A stretch of DNA of 64,000 bases from Paenibacillus xylanilyticus (GTDB taxonomy: Bacteria > Bacillota > Bacilli > Paenibacillales > Paenibacillaceae), in the NCBI RefSeq assembly GCF_013359935.1, contig NZ_JABMCB010000201.1, positions 124,001 to 188,000 of the forward strand, given 5' to 3'. Made by a program: the position numbers and the translations under genes. Of the stretch, positions 45,541 through 54,995 are shown one piece after another. Position 1 is the stretch's first letter, and the number at the start of each line of letters is the position of its first letter. The notes under the pieces were generated by a model. The model was not told the origin of the DNA, searched no databases, and was given only the letters and a program-made list of their open reading frames with translations.

Positions 45541-46500
45541 TCATGACTTCCCGCGGAGGGTTAAGGCATGTTCGCTGATCCAGTAGTGAAACCCGCCTTG
45601 ATGAAGCGATCTTTTATGCTGCTTGATCGCCTCGACAGCTTGTACAAGTGTCTCGCATAAGTGAGTATCAAAAGCAAACAAGTGCGAAATTCCTGAGTTA
45701 GACGATGTTAGCGTATCATGATACCGGTAAGCAATATCTACATATGAGTTCATGATAGGGGTGCTGTACATGTTGTTCCGGATCCGCTCACTTAACGTTC
45801 GTGTAGGATAAGGTAGTTTAAGAGCAGCAGAGACATGGGAAAGAAAACTATTGTAATTCCCTTGCGCTGCATCCTGATCCATGTCGTTAAAATCATCTGT
45901 CATCTGGAGGGTCATGAGTGCGATGTTAATGTCAGGACATACTGCAGCTATCCGGTGTGTCTGGTCCAGAAGAAGAAGGGCACCTACGGCACCGAGCTGA
46001 AGTGGGGCTGCTTTATGGGCAATGAGAAGCGGGTTGTCCTTGAAGTAATCCATCTGTTTCTCGCCGTTAACACTTACAGCCCAATCCGCTACATATTGTC
46101 TGAAGTACGTCCAAAACTGGGAGGACGGGCTAAATAAGTCTGAGTAAACACGTAAAGCATCCATATAGTATAGATTACCCAAGGATAACTTCAGCGTACT
46201 GTCTTCAGGACGTTCATCCATAACCTCATCCAGATTGAGAAAATACATCATATGAATCAGACAGGCCGTGCTTAACTTGTGTGCAGTCTGTGGGGGGAGT
46301 CCGTCTGAAATTTGCATCCAGAGCGGAATAATGTAGCCGATATAGCTGTGACCTGAATCACGCAACAGGGGATTAATCAAATGAAGTTGTTCCAGTGCAT
46401 GTCCTGCCATCGGTTCAGGATAGTTCTGCACCAGCTGCTCGGCAGCAGCGAACACCACCTCCAAATCGGATCTAAACGGATCAAACCATTCTCTCCGCAT
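45541..46500 (-). CDS. ComQ-like class 1 isoprenoid synthase-fold protein, probable peptide isoprenyl transferase
   Basis: The 319-residue product has the layout of trans-isoprenyl diphosphate synthases: a first acidic motif DEVMDE at residues 91-96, a K-A-type helix IAHKAAPLQLGAVGALLLL (Lys 163, like the KT motif) and a second acidic motif TDDFNDMDQD at 201-210. In ComQ the same fold transfers a farnesyl or geranyl group to Trp of ComX. Directly downstream is a small peptide gene ending in ...PWRT, the same gene order as comQ-comX. ATG 46500 has AAGGG 12 bases upstream; the open frame extends to a TTG at 46524. Terpene synthase activity is the alternative. Confidence 0.75.
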   Translation of the reverse strand: MRREWFDPFRSDLEVVFAAAEQLVQNYPEPMAGHALEQLHLINPLLRDSGHSYIGYIIPLWMQISDGLPPQTAHKLSTACLIHMMYFLNLDEVMDERPEDSTLKLSLGNLYYMDALRVYSDLFSPSSQFWTYFRQYVADWAVSVNGEKQMDYFKDNPLLIAHKAAPLQLGAVGALLLLDQTHRIAAVCPDINIALMTLQMTDDFNDMDQDAAQGNYNSFLSHVSAALKLPYPTRTLSERIRNNMYSTPIMNSYVDIAYRYHDTLTSSNSGISHLFAFDTHLCETLVQAVEAIKQHKRSLHQGGFHYWISEHALTLRGKS

Positions 46501-46723
46501 CGTTTTCTTACGCCCTTCCTGCAATAAAATGATTAAGGACTATTCGACTAGATCATGGAGTTATACCCAGTATAGCGGATATGAATTGAAAAAAATAGGA
46601 TCTTTTGTGATGAATTGTGAAATAAATGATGACATTTTGTATTTTTATGGGATAAAAAAGAGGGATTTAGGCTCAAACTAGAGGTAGATCACAGTATTTC
46701 GACATACGAAAGGCGGAAAAGAA

Positions 46724-47455
46724 ATGAAACACAGATGGAAAACATGGTTGGCAAGTGGTATGACAGCTATATTCATATTAGCGGTATCGGGAAATGCTGT
46801 CTCTGCCAGTTCGGTAAAAAAGCCCGACAGTACTGACCAGAAAACCCCAGCTACCTCCACGAGTGACAAGCATCCGTGTATACAGGCAGGGCATGGATTA
46901 TTTATGATTGGGGAAACCGCTGATCTGCTCGGAATCGGGTTAAGAGACCTGAAAGAGCAGATGGAGCTTGGAAAGACGTTGACTCAGATTGCCAAGGAGC
47001 GTAAGGGCCTTAGCGAAGAACAGTTACTGCAGAAGCTGAAGCCCTCTCTTGCGAAACGTCTGGATCAAGCAGCGGCAGATGGCTGCTTAACCAAGGAGCA
47101 GGTCTCCGCAGCCAAGGCTGGCATGGATGAAAAGCTGAAAAAGGTCATCAATACCCCGCTCAGAGAGCTGCGGAGGGAATTTGCAGGTCATGGAAGAAAG
47201 CATCCTTCCTTGAACCACAAGACGATTGCCCAATTTATCGGCATCACTCCCGAACAGCTTCAGGAACAATTGAAAAGCGGCAAGTCGCTTGCTGAAGTTG
47301 CCAAGGCACATGGGATCAGTGAAGCACAATTAATTGATAAGCTAAAGGAGCAATTGACCGGTGACCTGCAGCGGCTCGTGAACCGTAAGGGCGGGGCACA
47401 CCAGGCCCCACGGGAGCAAGCGCCAGGGCACCCGGCTTCGACCGAGTCTGATTGA
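46724..47455 (+). CDS. Secreted protein with two helical repeats, unknown
   Basis: The 243-residue product has a signal peptide (WLASGMTAIFILAVSGNAVSA) and two similar repeats: ADLLGIGLRDLKEQMELGKTLTQIAKERKGLSEEQLLQKLK (near residues 66-106) and AQFIGITPEQLQEQLKSGKSLAEVAKAHGISEAQLIDKLK (near 167-206). Each is a small helical unit common in exported Bacillales proteins. The C-terminus is Pro/His-rich and disordered. ATG 46724 has AAAGGCGG seven bases upstream. Function unknown. Confidence 0.77.
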   Translation: MKHRWKTWLASGMTAIFILAVSGNAVSASSVKKPDSTDQKTPATSTSDKHPCIQAGHGLFMIGETADLLGIGLRDLKEQMELGKTLTQIAKERKGLSEEQLLQKLKPSLAKRLDQAAADGCLTKEQVSAAKAGMDEKLKKVINTPLRELRREFAGHGRKHPSLNHKTIAQFIGITPEQLQEQLKSGKSLAEVAKAHGISEAQLIDKLKEQLTGDLQRLVNRKGGAHQAPREQAPGHPASTESD

Positions 47456-47467
47456 TCTATGTATATG

Positions 47468-47503
47468 CAGGGCGCCAGTCTTCCTTGGAAGACTGGCGCC
47501 CTG
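47468..47503. terminator. Very strong bidirectional terminator
   Basis: Perfect 17-base arms 47468-47484 and 47487-47503 (CAGGGCGCCAGTCTTCC and its complement) lie between convergent genes. Confidence 0.8.
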
Positions 47504-47579
47504 TCTTCGTCAATTCGTATTAAAAGCCAAGGTACCGAATGTTGTTTGGCCGGCGAGGTCTACACAAATTCCAACGATC

Positions 47580-48830
47580 CTAGCTTGTTTCCCTGGAATG
47601 GCTTGCACGAACCGGTGTAACGGGCCCGGGTGTTCTTCGGGGATCCATTCCATCCAAACCATGAACAGGCGAGTTGTGTTTTCTCTTACGCTGCAGCCCA
47701 ACAGTATAGCGGGAACCCGGTAACCGTGAAAGTCCGCAGCTAATCGCCAGCGCTATGGCTGCCGTCACCAGGAATGACAGCAGGGTTATCGGCAAATGCC
47801 AGCCACCCAGCTGGAGTGGTCTGGTGAAATAGGCGATTGCATAGATGATTAATGCATGCACGAGATATCCGCCGAAAGAATAACGGCCGATCCAGGTCAG
47901 CAAGTTCAGAAATTTCGTTGTTTTGCCCCTTAAAAGGATAAGGAATCCATACAACATGAACATTTGCGCCATGATAATAATGAACGTTGTCGGCTTCAGA
48001 TATGTCGATATATTCAGATTGACGACATCTCCCGATCCTCTCAGCACATCGTAACCCAGCCAGATGTACATGCCAATGAATATACTTACCATCCACGGCA
48101 GTGCCCGAACGCTCCAGTTTCTCCATGTATCCACGGCCCATGCGCATACCGCGCCCAGCAAAAAGTAGAACCAGTACATCACCCAGGAGTAGGAACGATA
48201 CTCCAGCAATGTCGACCAGGGCTGAGAAAGGGATGCTGCCCAGCCGCCCATGTCATAATAGGACCATTTCATCAGCAAGCCATATATTCCCGCTGCAATC
48301 AGAACAAGGAACAGGACGGAACGAGTAGGTGTTATCCTGGTTATTTTAATGATCTGACGATATACCAACTGGACTCCGATCCAAAACAGAGGAAATAACA
48401 CGTAAAACTGAAAAATCATAATGACAAACCAGAGGTGATACCCTGTCTGCGGGATAAAGAGCTCACGGATCAGGCTGCGTAGATCGAGCGTACCTGAGCT
48501 CCAAAATTCAGGCGTGAAAATGCGGACAGACAGCCAGTAGATCAGCGTCCAGAGGACAAACGGGATATAGATATCTCCGAACCGTTTACGGATGAACCGG
48601 GTGTATTCCGGCTTGGCCTGACGATGATGATAAAAGAGCATTACACCGGACAAAAACACAAATGTCGGCGTTCCGAACCGGGTCAAATGATAGATCATGG
48701 TCAGCATGATGGAATCCGGTTGTTCAATATCCGAACGATAGATATATTCGGCGATGTTGTGCTGCATAACGATGGCGAGAAACGCGATCCCCCGCAGCTG
48801 CGTCCACTCTTCTATACGCGGTTTACCCAA
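47580..48830 (-). CDS. Acyltransferase 3 family membrane protein
   Basis: The 416-residue product has about ten membrane segments. The N-terminus shows the family signature: EEWTQLRGIAFLAIVMQHN with the catalytic Arg/His pair, then TFVFLSGVMLFYH. Such enzymes O-acylate surface polysaccharides or lipids. The TTG start at 48830 is favoured because AAGGAGG lies ten bases upstream; an ATG at 48854 has no ribosome binding site. The last 45 residues are basic and cytoplasmic. Substrate unknown. Confidence 0.88.
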   Translation of the reverse strand: MGKPRIEEWTQLRGIAFLAIVMQHNIAEYIYRSDIEQPDSIMLTMIYHLTRFGTPTFVFLSGVMLFYHHRQAKPEYTRFIRKRFGDIYIPFVLWTLIYWLSVRIFTPEFWSSGTLDLRSLIRELFIPQTGYHLWFVIMIFQFYVLFPLFWIGVQLVYRQIIKITRITPTRSVLFLVLIAAGIYGLLMKWSYYDMGGWAASLSQPWSTLLEYRSYSWVMYWFYFLLGAVCAWAVDTWRNWSVRALPWMVSIFIGMYIWLGYDVLRGSGDVVNLNISTYLKPTTFIIIMAQMFMLYGFLILLRGKTTKFLNLLTWIGRYSFGGYLVHALIIYAIAYFTRPLQLGGWHLPITLLSFLVTAAIALAISCGLSRLPGSRYTVGLQRKRKHNSPVHGLDGMDPRRTPGPVTPVRASHSRETS

Positions 48831-48915
48831 GTGTGGACCGCCTCCTTCCAACATACATGATCATTAAAGGTTACTCTTTCAACATTAAGAGGAGATTAAA
48901 TGGTGAAAATAGGAT

Positions 48916-48945
48916 AAAAAAAACGGCAGCCATTAAGGCCACCGT
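48916..48945 (-). terminator. Terminator of the LCP gene
   Basis: On the minus strand a hairpin ACGG/CCGT with GCC/GGC inside is followed by eight T. Confidence 0.75.
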
Positions 48946-48956
48946 CATTATGTTTA

Positions 48957-49931
48957 TTATTGCTGCGCCTGAGCATCTTCATCAAACAGATTTTGAATAT
49001 AGGCCTGGAGTTTGCTCTTATCTACACCCAAGACTTGAGCAGAACCTGCTAGCTCGTTGGTTAACAGTTTATTTGGCGGAATCTGCTGTTTGTCCACTTC
49101 ACTCACGTTAATATCAAACCCGAGTGAGGCCAGCTTCAGCATCTGTGTAGGGCTGAGATCTGTCTCAATATACGGAGCAACAGCCTCCAGGATGTCCGGA
49201 ATTTTAAAGAGTGACGTGGTACTTTGCAGCTTTTTGGCGAGCTCGGTCATGAAGATTCGCTGCCGCTCGGTACGGGTGAAATCGGAGGTGGCATCATGCC
49301 GGAAACGCACATATTGAAGGGCCGTTTTGCCATCCATGTGCTGAAGTCCTTTTTTTAGATCAATATCGTACATATGTTTATCAGCTTTGCTGGTGTAATA
49401 CATGTCTTTTTCCACATCAATATCTATACCATCGACAGCATCGACAAGAGCCATAAATCCGATGAAATCGGTGTATACGTAATGCTGGATCGGGATACCG
49501 AGCAGATTGCTTACGGTTTGTTTGGTCAATTCTGCGCCGCCGTAGGAAAAGGCAGCGTTAAGTCTACTTTTGCCATGTCCGGGAATATCCACATACGTAT
49601 CTCGCAGGACGGAGAATAAATGCGCCCGTTTGGACACGGGATCAATGGAAGCCACCATCACGGAATCCGAGCGTCCTGCATCGTCACCTCTGGAGTCACC
49701 CCCGAGAAGCAGGATGTTTACACGTTCCTTGCCTTCCCACTTGGGAATTGGAGTCGTTGAAGTGTCGTTGCCAGGGTCTGTCTGAGGAGTGGATGTGGAC
49801 GATGAGGAAGTACCTGAAGCGGTTGAGATGCTATTGGCAAAATGAACAATGGAATATCCGTAATATACAAGGACACCCGTTACGGCAAGTGCCAGGGTCA
49901 GGGTCGTCCCCCACAACCATTTTTTAAGCAT
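48957..49931 (-). CDS. LytR-CpsA-Psr (LCP) family cell-wall glycopolymer ligase
   Basis: The 324-residue product has one N-terminal membrane anchor (WLWGTTLTLALAVTGVLVYYGYSI), a Ser/Thr-rich linker and the LCP catalytic domain: VNILLLGGDSRGDDAGRSDSVMVASIDP (near 70-97), VLRDTYVDIPGHGKSRLNAAFSYGG (near 108-132) and LQYVRFRHDATSDFTRTERQRIF (near 210-232), with the conserved Asp and Arg residues. These enzymes attach teichoic acid or other polymers to peptidoglycan. ATG 49931 has AAAGGTGA five bases upstream. Confidence 0.95.
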   Translation of the reverse strand: MLKKWLWGTTLTLALAVTGVLVYYGYSIVHFANSISTASGTSSSSTSTPQTDPGNDTSTTPIPKWEGKERVNILLLGGDSRGDDAGRSDSVMVASIDPVSKRAHLFSVLRDTYVDIPGHGKSRLNAAFSYGGAELTKQTVSNLLGIPIQHYVYTDFIGFMALVDAVDGIDIDVEKDMYYTSKADKHMYDIDLKKGLQHMDGKTALQYVRFRHDATSDFTRTERQRIFMTELAKKLQSTTSLFKIPDILEAVAPYIETDLSPTQMLKLASLGFDINVSEVDKQQIPPNKLLTNELAGSAQVLGVDKSKLQAYIQNLFDEDAQAQQ

Positions 49932-50100
49932 AATCTTCACCTTTCTATTGTTGAACTGATATGTAACCCAAACCATTTTAACAAAAAGTAAGGAAAAAGT
50001 CCTCTTTGATTTCGAATATTCGGTCAGTAGTCGTATTGTTTGACAAATAGTTGGTGGGTATTATAGTGTAAAAACGAATCACGTTTTATGTAATGGAGGT

Positions 50101-50664
50101 ATGAACACACTTATGAATCAATCTGTCTTTAACTGGATCAATCAGTTCGCGGACCAGGTTCCGCCTCTGGACTGGTTCATGATTACTTCAGCCGAATATG
50201 CAGTGTGGGTTATGATTGCCCTTCTGGTTATAGTCTGGTTTCTGGGTAATCCGTCCAAGCAGCGTATTGTCTTTTATGCATGTGTAGCGTCCATTCTGGC
50301 CCTTGGTCTTGCCAAGTGGGGCATTTCCCCGGCAGTAGGTCATCCAAGGCCGTTCGTGGAAGGGAATGTGCATCAGCTGGTTCCGCATGTACCGGATCCC
50401 TCTTTTCCAAGCAAACATGCCTCGTTTGTATTTGCGCTTGCTGCCGCTTCATTTTTCATCGGACGCCGTTTCGGATTGTGGATGCTGCTGCTTGCCGTGC
50501 TGACGGGTGTCTCGCGTATATATGTGGGTGTGCATTATCCGGGAGATATTTTGGGCGGATTTATTCTGGGCAGCCTGGTCAGCGTCATTCTGATCGCGAC
50601 GCGTCACTATACCAAGTCGATTCCGGATTTCTTTATCAACATCCATCGGCGGGTTTTTCGGTAG
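50101..50664 (+). CDS. PAP2-family undecaprenyl-diphosphatase (BcrC-like)
   Basis: The 187-residue product has about five membrane segments and the three phosphatase motifs: KWGISPAVGHPRPF (near residue 73), PSFPSKHAS (near 100; PSGH with Gly changed to Lys, as in BcrC) and SRIYVGVHYPGDILGG (near 138). It should dephosphorylate undecaprenyl pyrophosphate and help resist bacitracin. The start is uncertain: ATG 50101 lies one base after GGAGGT, and ATG 50113 lies 13 bases after GGAGG. Confidence 0.9.
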   Translation: MNTLMNQSVFNWINQFADQVPPLDWFMITSAEYAVWVMIALLVIVWFLGNPSKQRIVFYACVASILALGLAKWGISPAVGHPRPFVEGNVHQLVPHVPDPSFPSKHASFVFALAAASFFIGRRFGLWMLLLAVLTGVSRIYVGVHYPGDILGGFILGSLVSVILIATRHYTKSIPDFFINIHRRVFR

Positions 50665-50712
50665 AAATGAATGGATGCCATTGAGTAGGGAAGGGCGTAC
50701 ACTTTACATTAG

Positions 50713-50760
50713 AGTCTTGAGTTTTTGGCTAGACCAAAGACTTAAGGCTTTTTTGTTTTT
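50713..50760 (+). terminator. Terminator of the BcrC-like gene
   Basis: Arms AGTCTTGAG/CTTAAGGCT plus TTTGG/CCAAA are followed by a T-run. Confidence 0.75.
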
Positions 50761-50805
50761 ATTTTCGAAGTTACATGAAATTTCTGAAAATTAAATTCGC
50801 ATATC

Positions 50806-50833
50806 TACAATTCATGTCGATAGGTGTCGATAT
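50806..50833 (+). promoter_or_regulatory. Possible sigma-D promoter of the chemoreceptor gene
   Basis: TACA, a 16-base spacer and GTCGATAT resemble the sigma-D consensus TAAA-N15-GCCGATAT, about 47 bases before the chemoreceptor start. Chemoreceptor genes are commonly sigma-D dependent. Confidence 0.35.
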
Positions 50834-50879
50834 ATTATTCATATGTATTAGTTTATGGCTAATTTGAGGAGTGGGGAAA

Positions 50880-52583
50880 ATGAGGTTAACGATTCGCATG
50901 AAGTTGTTGGCTGGGTTTCTGGTTGTGGTTGCATTGCTTGCGTTTGTAACTACCTATGCATTGACTCAGATTCAGGGGATGTCCAAAACTTCTGAAGAAA
51001 TCGACCAGATGTGGATGCCCAGCGTTAGTCTGCTTGGCACGATGAACGGTGATGTTTCCGATGTGGAGCGTCAGGCTCTTGCAGCCATTGTTGAGACGGA
51101 TGAGAATTCAATTGCAGAGATAAGTGAATCCTTGGAGCAGCTGAAAGTCAAGATTGAGGATGAGCGCAAACAGCTACTTGAGCTTGTTAAGGGCAGTGAC
51201 GAGGCAATGGCACTGTATAATACGTTCAGCACCAACTATGATGCCTATTTGGCGAAAATGCCTGAATTTGTAGAGCTGGGTATGGCTAATAATTTCGGGG
51301 GAGCCAGCAGGCTTCATACAGAAGCCTATCCATTATGGGATAAAGCCAATGATAGCATTGCCCAGTTGATTACGATGAGCAATGAATTAGCGGGACAAGC
51401 TACAGCTGACTCGTTGGATGAAGCCAATAGTGCCTTTATCATCATTTTGGTAGTAACAATTATTGCCTTCCTGATCGCAGTCTTTATTGCATTCTTCATT
51501 GCTAGCATTATCTCGAGACCGATTCAAAAGATGAACGCTTCAGCGATGCTGATTGCGAATGGTGATCTAACAGGTGAAACGATCATGCTTAAAAATAAGG
51601 ATGAGCTTGGCACGTTGGCTACTTCCTTCAACACGATGACGGAAAACCTGCGTGCGATGATTCAGTCCGTTTCCATGACTTCCGAACAGGTAGCCGCTTC
51701 GTCGGAAGAACTGCTGGCGAGTTCAGAGCAAAATACGCAAGCATCCGAGCAAATCTCCGCGACGGTCGAGCAGTTGGCTGTCGGCACTTCGGACCAGGTG
51801 AACATGGTGAAACGTTCTTCCCAGGCGATGAGTGAGATGGCCATCGGTTCGGAACAGATTGCAGAGCTTGCTCAGAGTGTATCCGTATCTGCTGTGGATG
51901 CAGCGAATCAATCGGCTGAAGGGAATATGATTATCCAGCAGGCTGTGGATCAAATGGGATCGGTTCGTACTTCCATTGCTTCACTTACTGAGCTCGTTAC
52001 AGGGCTGGGAGAACGTTCTGCTGAGATTGGCAGCATCACAGAGGTAATTAACAACATCGCCCGTCAAACCAACCTTCTTGCATTGAATGCCGCGATTGAG
52101 GCTGCACGTGCAGGGGAACACGGACGAGGTTTCGCCGTTGTTGCCGGAGAGGTTCGTAAATTGGCTGAAGAATCATCGGAATCCGCGCAAAAAATTACGG
52201 AACTGGTACAGCTCATTCAGAATGATACGAACCATGCGGTACAGGCGGTAAAAGTGAACAGCAGTGAAACCGAAGCCGGAATAGAGATGGTTACTGCGGC
52301 AGGACAAGCCTTTGAGCAAATCTCGGAAGCAGTAAACAAGGTCGCTGGAGAAATTCAGGAAGTATCTGCCGGATCGGAAGAAATGTCAGCAAGTACGGAT
52401 GAAGTGGTTCGGTATGTGGACCAAATCTCCAACATAGCTGAAGAGGCATCAGGCGGAGTACACAATGTCTCTGCGGCAACCGAAGAACAGCTGGCTTCCA
52501 TGGAAGAGATTGCATCTTCAGCAGCTTCTCTTTCCAAAATGGCAGAAGAATTGCAGGAACAGATCAACAAATTCAAAGTATAG
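50880..52583 (+). CDS. Methyl-accepting chemotaxis protein with four-helix-bundle sensor
   Basis: The 567-residue product has a membrane segment (about 8-27), an extracellular 4HB_MCP ligand domain (about 28-180), a second membrane segment ([26 protein letters not shown]), a HAMP domain and a long MCP signalling domain with the tip [39 protein letters not shown]. The methylation helices are present. ATG 50880 has GAGGAG eight bases upstream; the GTG at 50871 overlaps that site. Ligand unknown. Confidence 0.95.
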   Translation: MRLTIRMKLLAGFLVVVALLAFVTTYALTQIQGMSKTSEEIDQMWMPSVSLLGTMNGDVSDVERQALAAIVETDENSIAEISESLEQLKVKIEDERKQLLELVKGSDEAMALYNTFSTNYDAYLAKMPEFVELGMANNFGGASRLHTEAYPLWDKANDSIAQLITMSNELAGQATADSLDEANSAFIIILVVTIIAFLIAVFIAFFIASIISRPIQKMNASAMLIANGDLTGETIMLKNKDELGTLATSFNTMTENLRAMIQSVSMTSEQVAASSEELLASSEQNTQASEQISATVEQLAVGTSDQVNMVKRSSQAMSEMAIGSEQIAELAQSVSVSAVDAANQSAEGNMIIQQAVDQMGSVRTSIASLTELVTGLGERSAEIGSITEVINNIARQTNLLALNAAIEAARAGEHGRGFAVVAGEVRKLAEESSESAQKITELVQLIQNDTNHAVQAVKVNSSETEAGIEMVTAAGQAFEQISEAVNKVAGEIQEVSAGSEEMSASTDEVVRYVDQISNIAEEASGGVHNVSAATEEQLASMEEIASSAASLSKMAEELQEQINKFKV

Positions 52584-53082
52584 AAACTACCAGAGACGGT
52601 TACTTCATGCGCGCGATCAGGCGTCATGAGTAACCGTCTTTTTTGCTCTAAGGTAATTTTGACCTATCTATTTTTCGAGAAGAGAAGGAATGCCTGAAGT
52701 AGCTGTTAGGAATTTGAATCAATAAAGCGGCAGTTTCTGTTGATTGTGGACATAGTAATGTTTACCACTTATGGAAATTAACATTGCGATGGTGGGTATA
52801 TGGACCTATATTCTGATTTAGTTGAAATAAACTACCCGTAACGGCTGGAAACGAAGTGGTATCAAATAGTTACAATATTTTAACCTTTGGGAAACACTTC
52901 ATATTCCTGCTGTTTTCCATGTGGATGACGGTTTCATTCCTGATTCTTAGTGCTCAAATGGCCTGAGATGAATACAGGACTTTGGTCTGATGATCGCAAT
53001 GGACAGCCCGTTTACAATGGGGCAAGCCCGGAGAGAACGAAGCCAGGTTAAAATTCTGTAACATCAGGGGGAACACGACATC
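52584..53082. other. 499-base intergenic region before the NlpC/P60 gene
   Basis: It begins with the chemoreceptor terminator (52594-52646). The remaining roughly 430 bases hold no supported gene. A long leader before a cell-wall hydrolase suggests RNA control, but I could not fold it into a known riboswitch class such as the ydaO (c-di-AMP) motif. Confidence 0.5.
52594..52646 (+). terminator. Terminator of the chemoreceptor gene
   Basis: Arms AGACGGTTAC/GTAACCGTCT with an inner TCATG/CATGA pair are followed by six T. Confidence 0.85.
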
Positions 53083-53877
53083 ATGAACTGGAAAAGCAAA
53101 ATCATTACCGCAAGTCTAACAGCAACGATGCTGATGGGAAGTCTGACAACAGGAGTACTAACGGCACCGGTTTCCGCAGCAGCTGTTGAACATTCCAAAC
53201 TGAAAGTAATCTGGGGAGTTAACATGCGTACTTCACCATCATCTTCTGCTGGCGTTGTTCGTATGGTACCAAAAGGGGAGACTGTTACCGTACTTAAAAA
53301 ATCCGGATCTGCATGGTATAAAGTACAAGATTCCAGCAATCGGACAGGCTACATATCCTCTTCTTCAAAATACACAAAAGCTGTTAGCGGAAGCACAACG
53401 ACTTCCGGTTCGGGCAGCAGTACTTCTGAGACAGGCAGTGCAGCTGTAGAGAAAGTTATTGCCGCTGGCATGAAATATTGGGGAACACCTTATGAATTCG
53501 GAGCGAGCAGAAACAGTACCGCTACTTTTGACTGCTCCAGCTTTGTCCGCCAGGCATTTATCGATGCACTCGGAATCAAGCTTCCTGCAGATTCACGCCA
53601 GCAGGGCACTTATGTAAAAGGCAAAGGTGCCGTTAAGACGGATTGGACTAAACTGAAGCGTGGGGATTTGATGTTCTTTATGTCGTATAAAGGCACGAAA
53701 GCTTCCTCTTACGCTGGGGTTAACAAGTCTACTGCAAGAATTACGCATGTCGGAATCTATCTTGGAGACGGAAAGGTACTGCACACCTATTCCAACGCTG
53801 GTGGCGGAGTAACGACCAGTGACATCTCGGGCAAGCACTGGGAATACCGCTTCCTCTATGGCGGAAGTGCACTGTAA
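53083..53877 (+). CDS. Secreted SH3-NlpC/P60 peptidoglycan endopeptidase
   Basis: The 264-residue product has a signal peptide (residues 1-32, ending PVSAAA), a bacterial SH3 domain (VNMRTSPSSSAGVVRMVPKGETVTVLKKSGSAWYKV, residues 45-85), a Ser/Thr linker and an NlpC/P60 C40 peptidase domain: YWGTPYEFGASRNSTATFDCSSFVRQAF with the catalytic Cys near 149, and ITHVGIYLGDGKVLHTYS with the His near 225. It should cut the peptide stems of peptidoglycan. ATG 53083 has AGGGGG about 11 bases upstream. Confidence 0.95.
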   Translation: MNWKSKIITASLTATMLMGSLTTGVLTAPVSAAAVEHSKLKVIWGVNMRTSPSSSAGVVRMVPKGETVTVLKKSGSAWYKVQDSSNRTGYISSSSKYTKAVSGSTTTSGSGSSTSETGSAAVEKVIAAGMKYWGTPYEFGASRNSTATFDCSSFVRQAFIDALGIKLPADSRQQGTYVKGKGAVKTDWTKLKRGDLMFFMSYKGTKASSYAGVNKSTARITHVGIYLGDGKVLHTYSNAGGGVTTSDISGKHWEYRFLYGGSAL

Positions 53878-53954
53878 GATCAGCAACAGGCCAATTTCGG
53901 AGCTCACGCAGAATAAATAGGATCGTGAGATAGGAAATTTGGATACAGCAAAGG

Positions 53955-53997
53955 ACCTTCCATCATTGCCGAAGACGGCAGATGGAAGGTTTTTTTG
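53955..53997. terminator. Terminator after the NlpC/P60 gene
   Basis: Arms ACCTTCCATC/GATGGAAGGT with inner TGCC/GGCA are followed by seven T. Confidence 0.9.
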
Positions 53998-54006
53998 GTC
54001 CTGTTT

Positions 54007-54915
54007 TTAATCCTGGTAGTAGAGACGGAACATAATATCCTGATTATAGTTACCGAATCCTTCACCGTATAAGGTAAGGCCGCCCACATGCTGCGCGTCC
54101 TCCTCAACAGACAGCCGCAATGTCCATTGATTGCGTTCCACCGGAATATCCGAAAGTGTGACTTCAGAGACACGCTGCCCATCAATAAACGTTCCTTCCT
54201 GGGTAATTCGCAGCACCTTCAGCATGCCGTATTGATTGACACTCTCACTCCACCAGTCAGGGGTAAATACACCCCGTCCATTCCCCGAATCACCCGGGCT
54301 TGTCCATTCACCCACAACTATTCCATTGAGCATAAAAGTAATATCCGAGGGCCAATTCGGATTGACCGAGGGCGCTTCAGAACCGATCTCCAGCGAAAGT
54401 TCAATGGAGTTGATCTGCTGTCCGGATAAAATGTAGTTTGGAATTTTGTATTCCACAAATCCGCGTCCAAACCAGAGAATATGCGCATGCATCCGTTCCG
54501 GGTCCAGGAAGTAACGCGGATCGTCGTATTGCCCGATCACATGGCTGGACGTAGCCAGACCACAAGTGGGATATACATCAAAATGGGTGTAATGTCCGAC
54601 GGGAACGGCAACTTCATGAACCTTGCTGGATGTTCCGGTTTCCTGCGGCATGGAGATGCCAATCCAATCAATGGCAAGGCTGTTCATTTTGTGAGTACCA
54701 CCATCCTTGCGGACCATCTTGGACTGGATGATGCCTACATCCTGCAGCTTTCGAACGTGCATCGTTACAATCGCACTGCTTAGGCCAAGAGAAGCCGCAA
54801 TATCTTTTACGTTCATCGGGTTCTCCGCAACAAGTCGTATAATCTGCAAACGGACCTCGCTGGCGAGTGCTTCATATAGGGGCAGCCATTCTGCATCAGT
54901 ATTTGCTCTAATCAA
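54007..54915 (-). CDS. ArsR-type winged-helix regulator with large C-terminal sensing domain, beside arabinofuranosidase
   Basis: The 302-residue product has an N-terminal ArsR-like winged helix (YEALASEVRLQIIRLVAENPMNVKDIAASLGLSSAIVTMHVRKLQDVGII, residues 12-63), then about 220 residues of predominantly beta structure (FVEYKIPNYILSGQQINSIELSLEIGSEAP; WTLRLSVEEDAQHVGGLTLYGEGFGNYNQDI) of unknown fold, probably a ligand sensor. The TTG start at 54915 is decided by GGAGG seven bases upstream. It is divergent from the GH51 gene, so it likely controls it, perhaps sensing arabinose oligosaccharides. Confidence 0.85.
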   Translation of the reverse strand: MIRANTDAEWLPLYEALASEVRLQIIRLVAENPMNVKDIAASLGLSSAIVTMHVRKLQDVGIIQSKMVRKDGGTHKMNSLAIDWIGISMPQETGTSSKVHEVAVPVGHYTHFDVYPTCGLATSSHVIGQYDDPRYFLDPERMHAHILWFGRGFVEYKIPNYILSGQQINSIELSLEIGSEAPSVNPNWPSDITFMLNGIVVGEWTSPGDSGNGRGVFTPDWWSESVNQYGMLKVLRITQEGTFIDGQRVSEVTLSDIPVERNQWTLRLSVEEDAQHVGGLTLYGEGFGNYNQDIMFRLYYQD

Positions 54916-54995
54916 GGGGGTTCCTCCATTATCAAGTTCTAGAATTAAGTCAAACATAAATCCATCCAAAAGAATAACATTTTTAAAAATTCAGG

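Noticed and set aside
45541-46500. Reading the enzyme as a stand-alone terpene synthase
   Set aside because: Kept as an alternative, but the adjacent peptide gene with a C-terminal Trp and the comQ-comX-like order make peptide prenylation the better explanation.
47468-47503. Perfect 17-base palindrome as an IS end or recombination site
   Set aside because: It lies between two convergent gene ends, as the other hairpins do; a terminator explains it, and no transposase or direct repeats are near.
52750-53082. Possible ydaO/c-di-AMP riboswitch before the NlpC/P60 gene
   Set aside because: I could not place the conserved helices or the characteristic purine-rich loops of that class in this leader.
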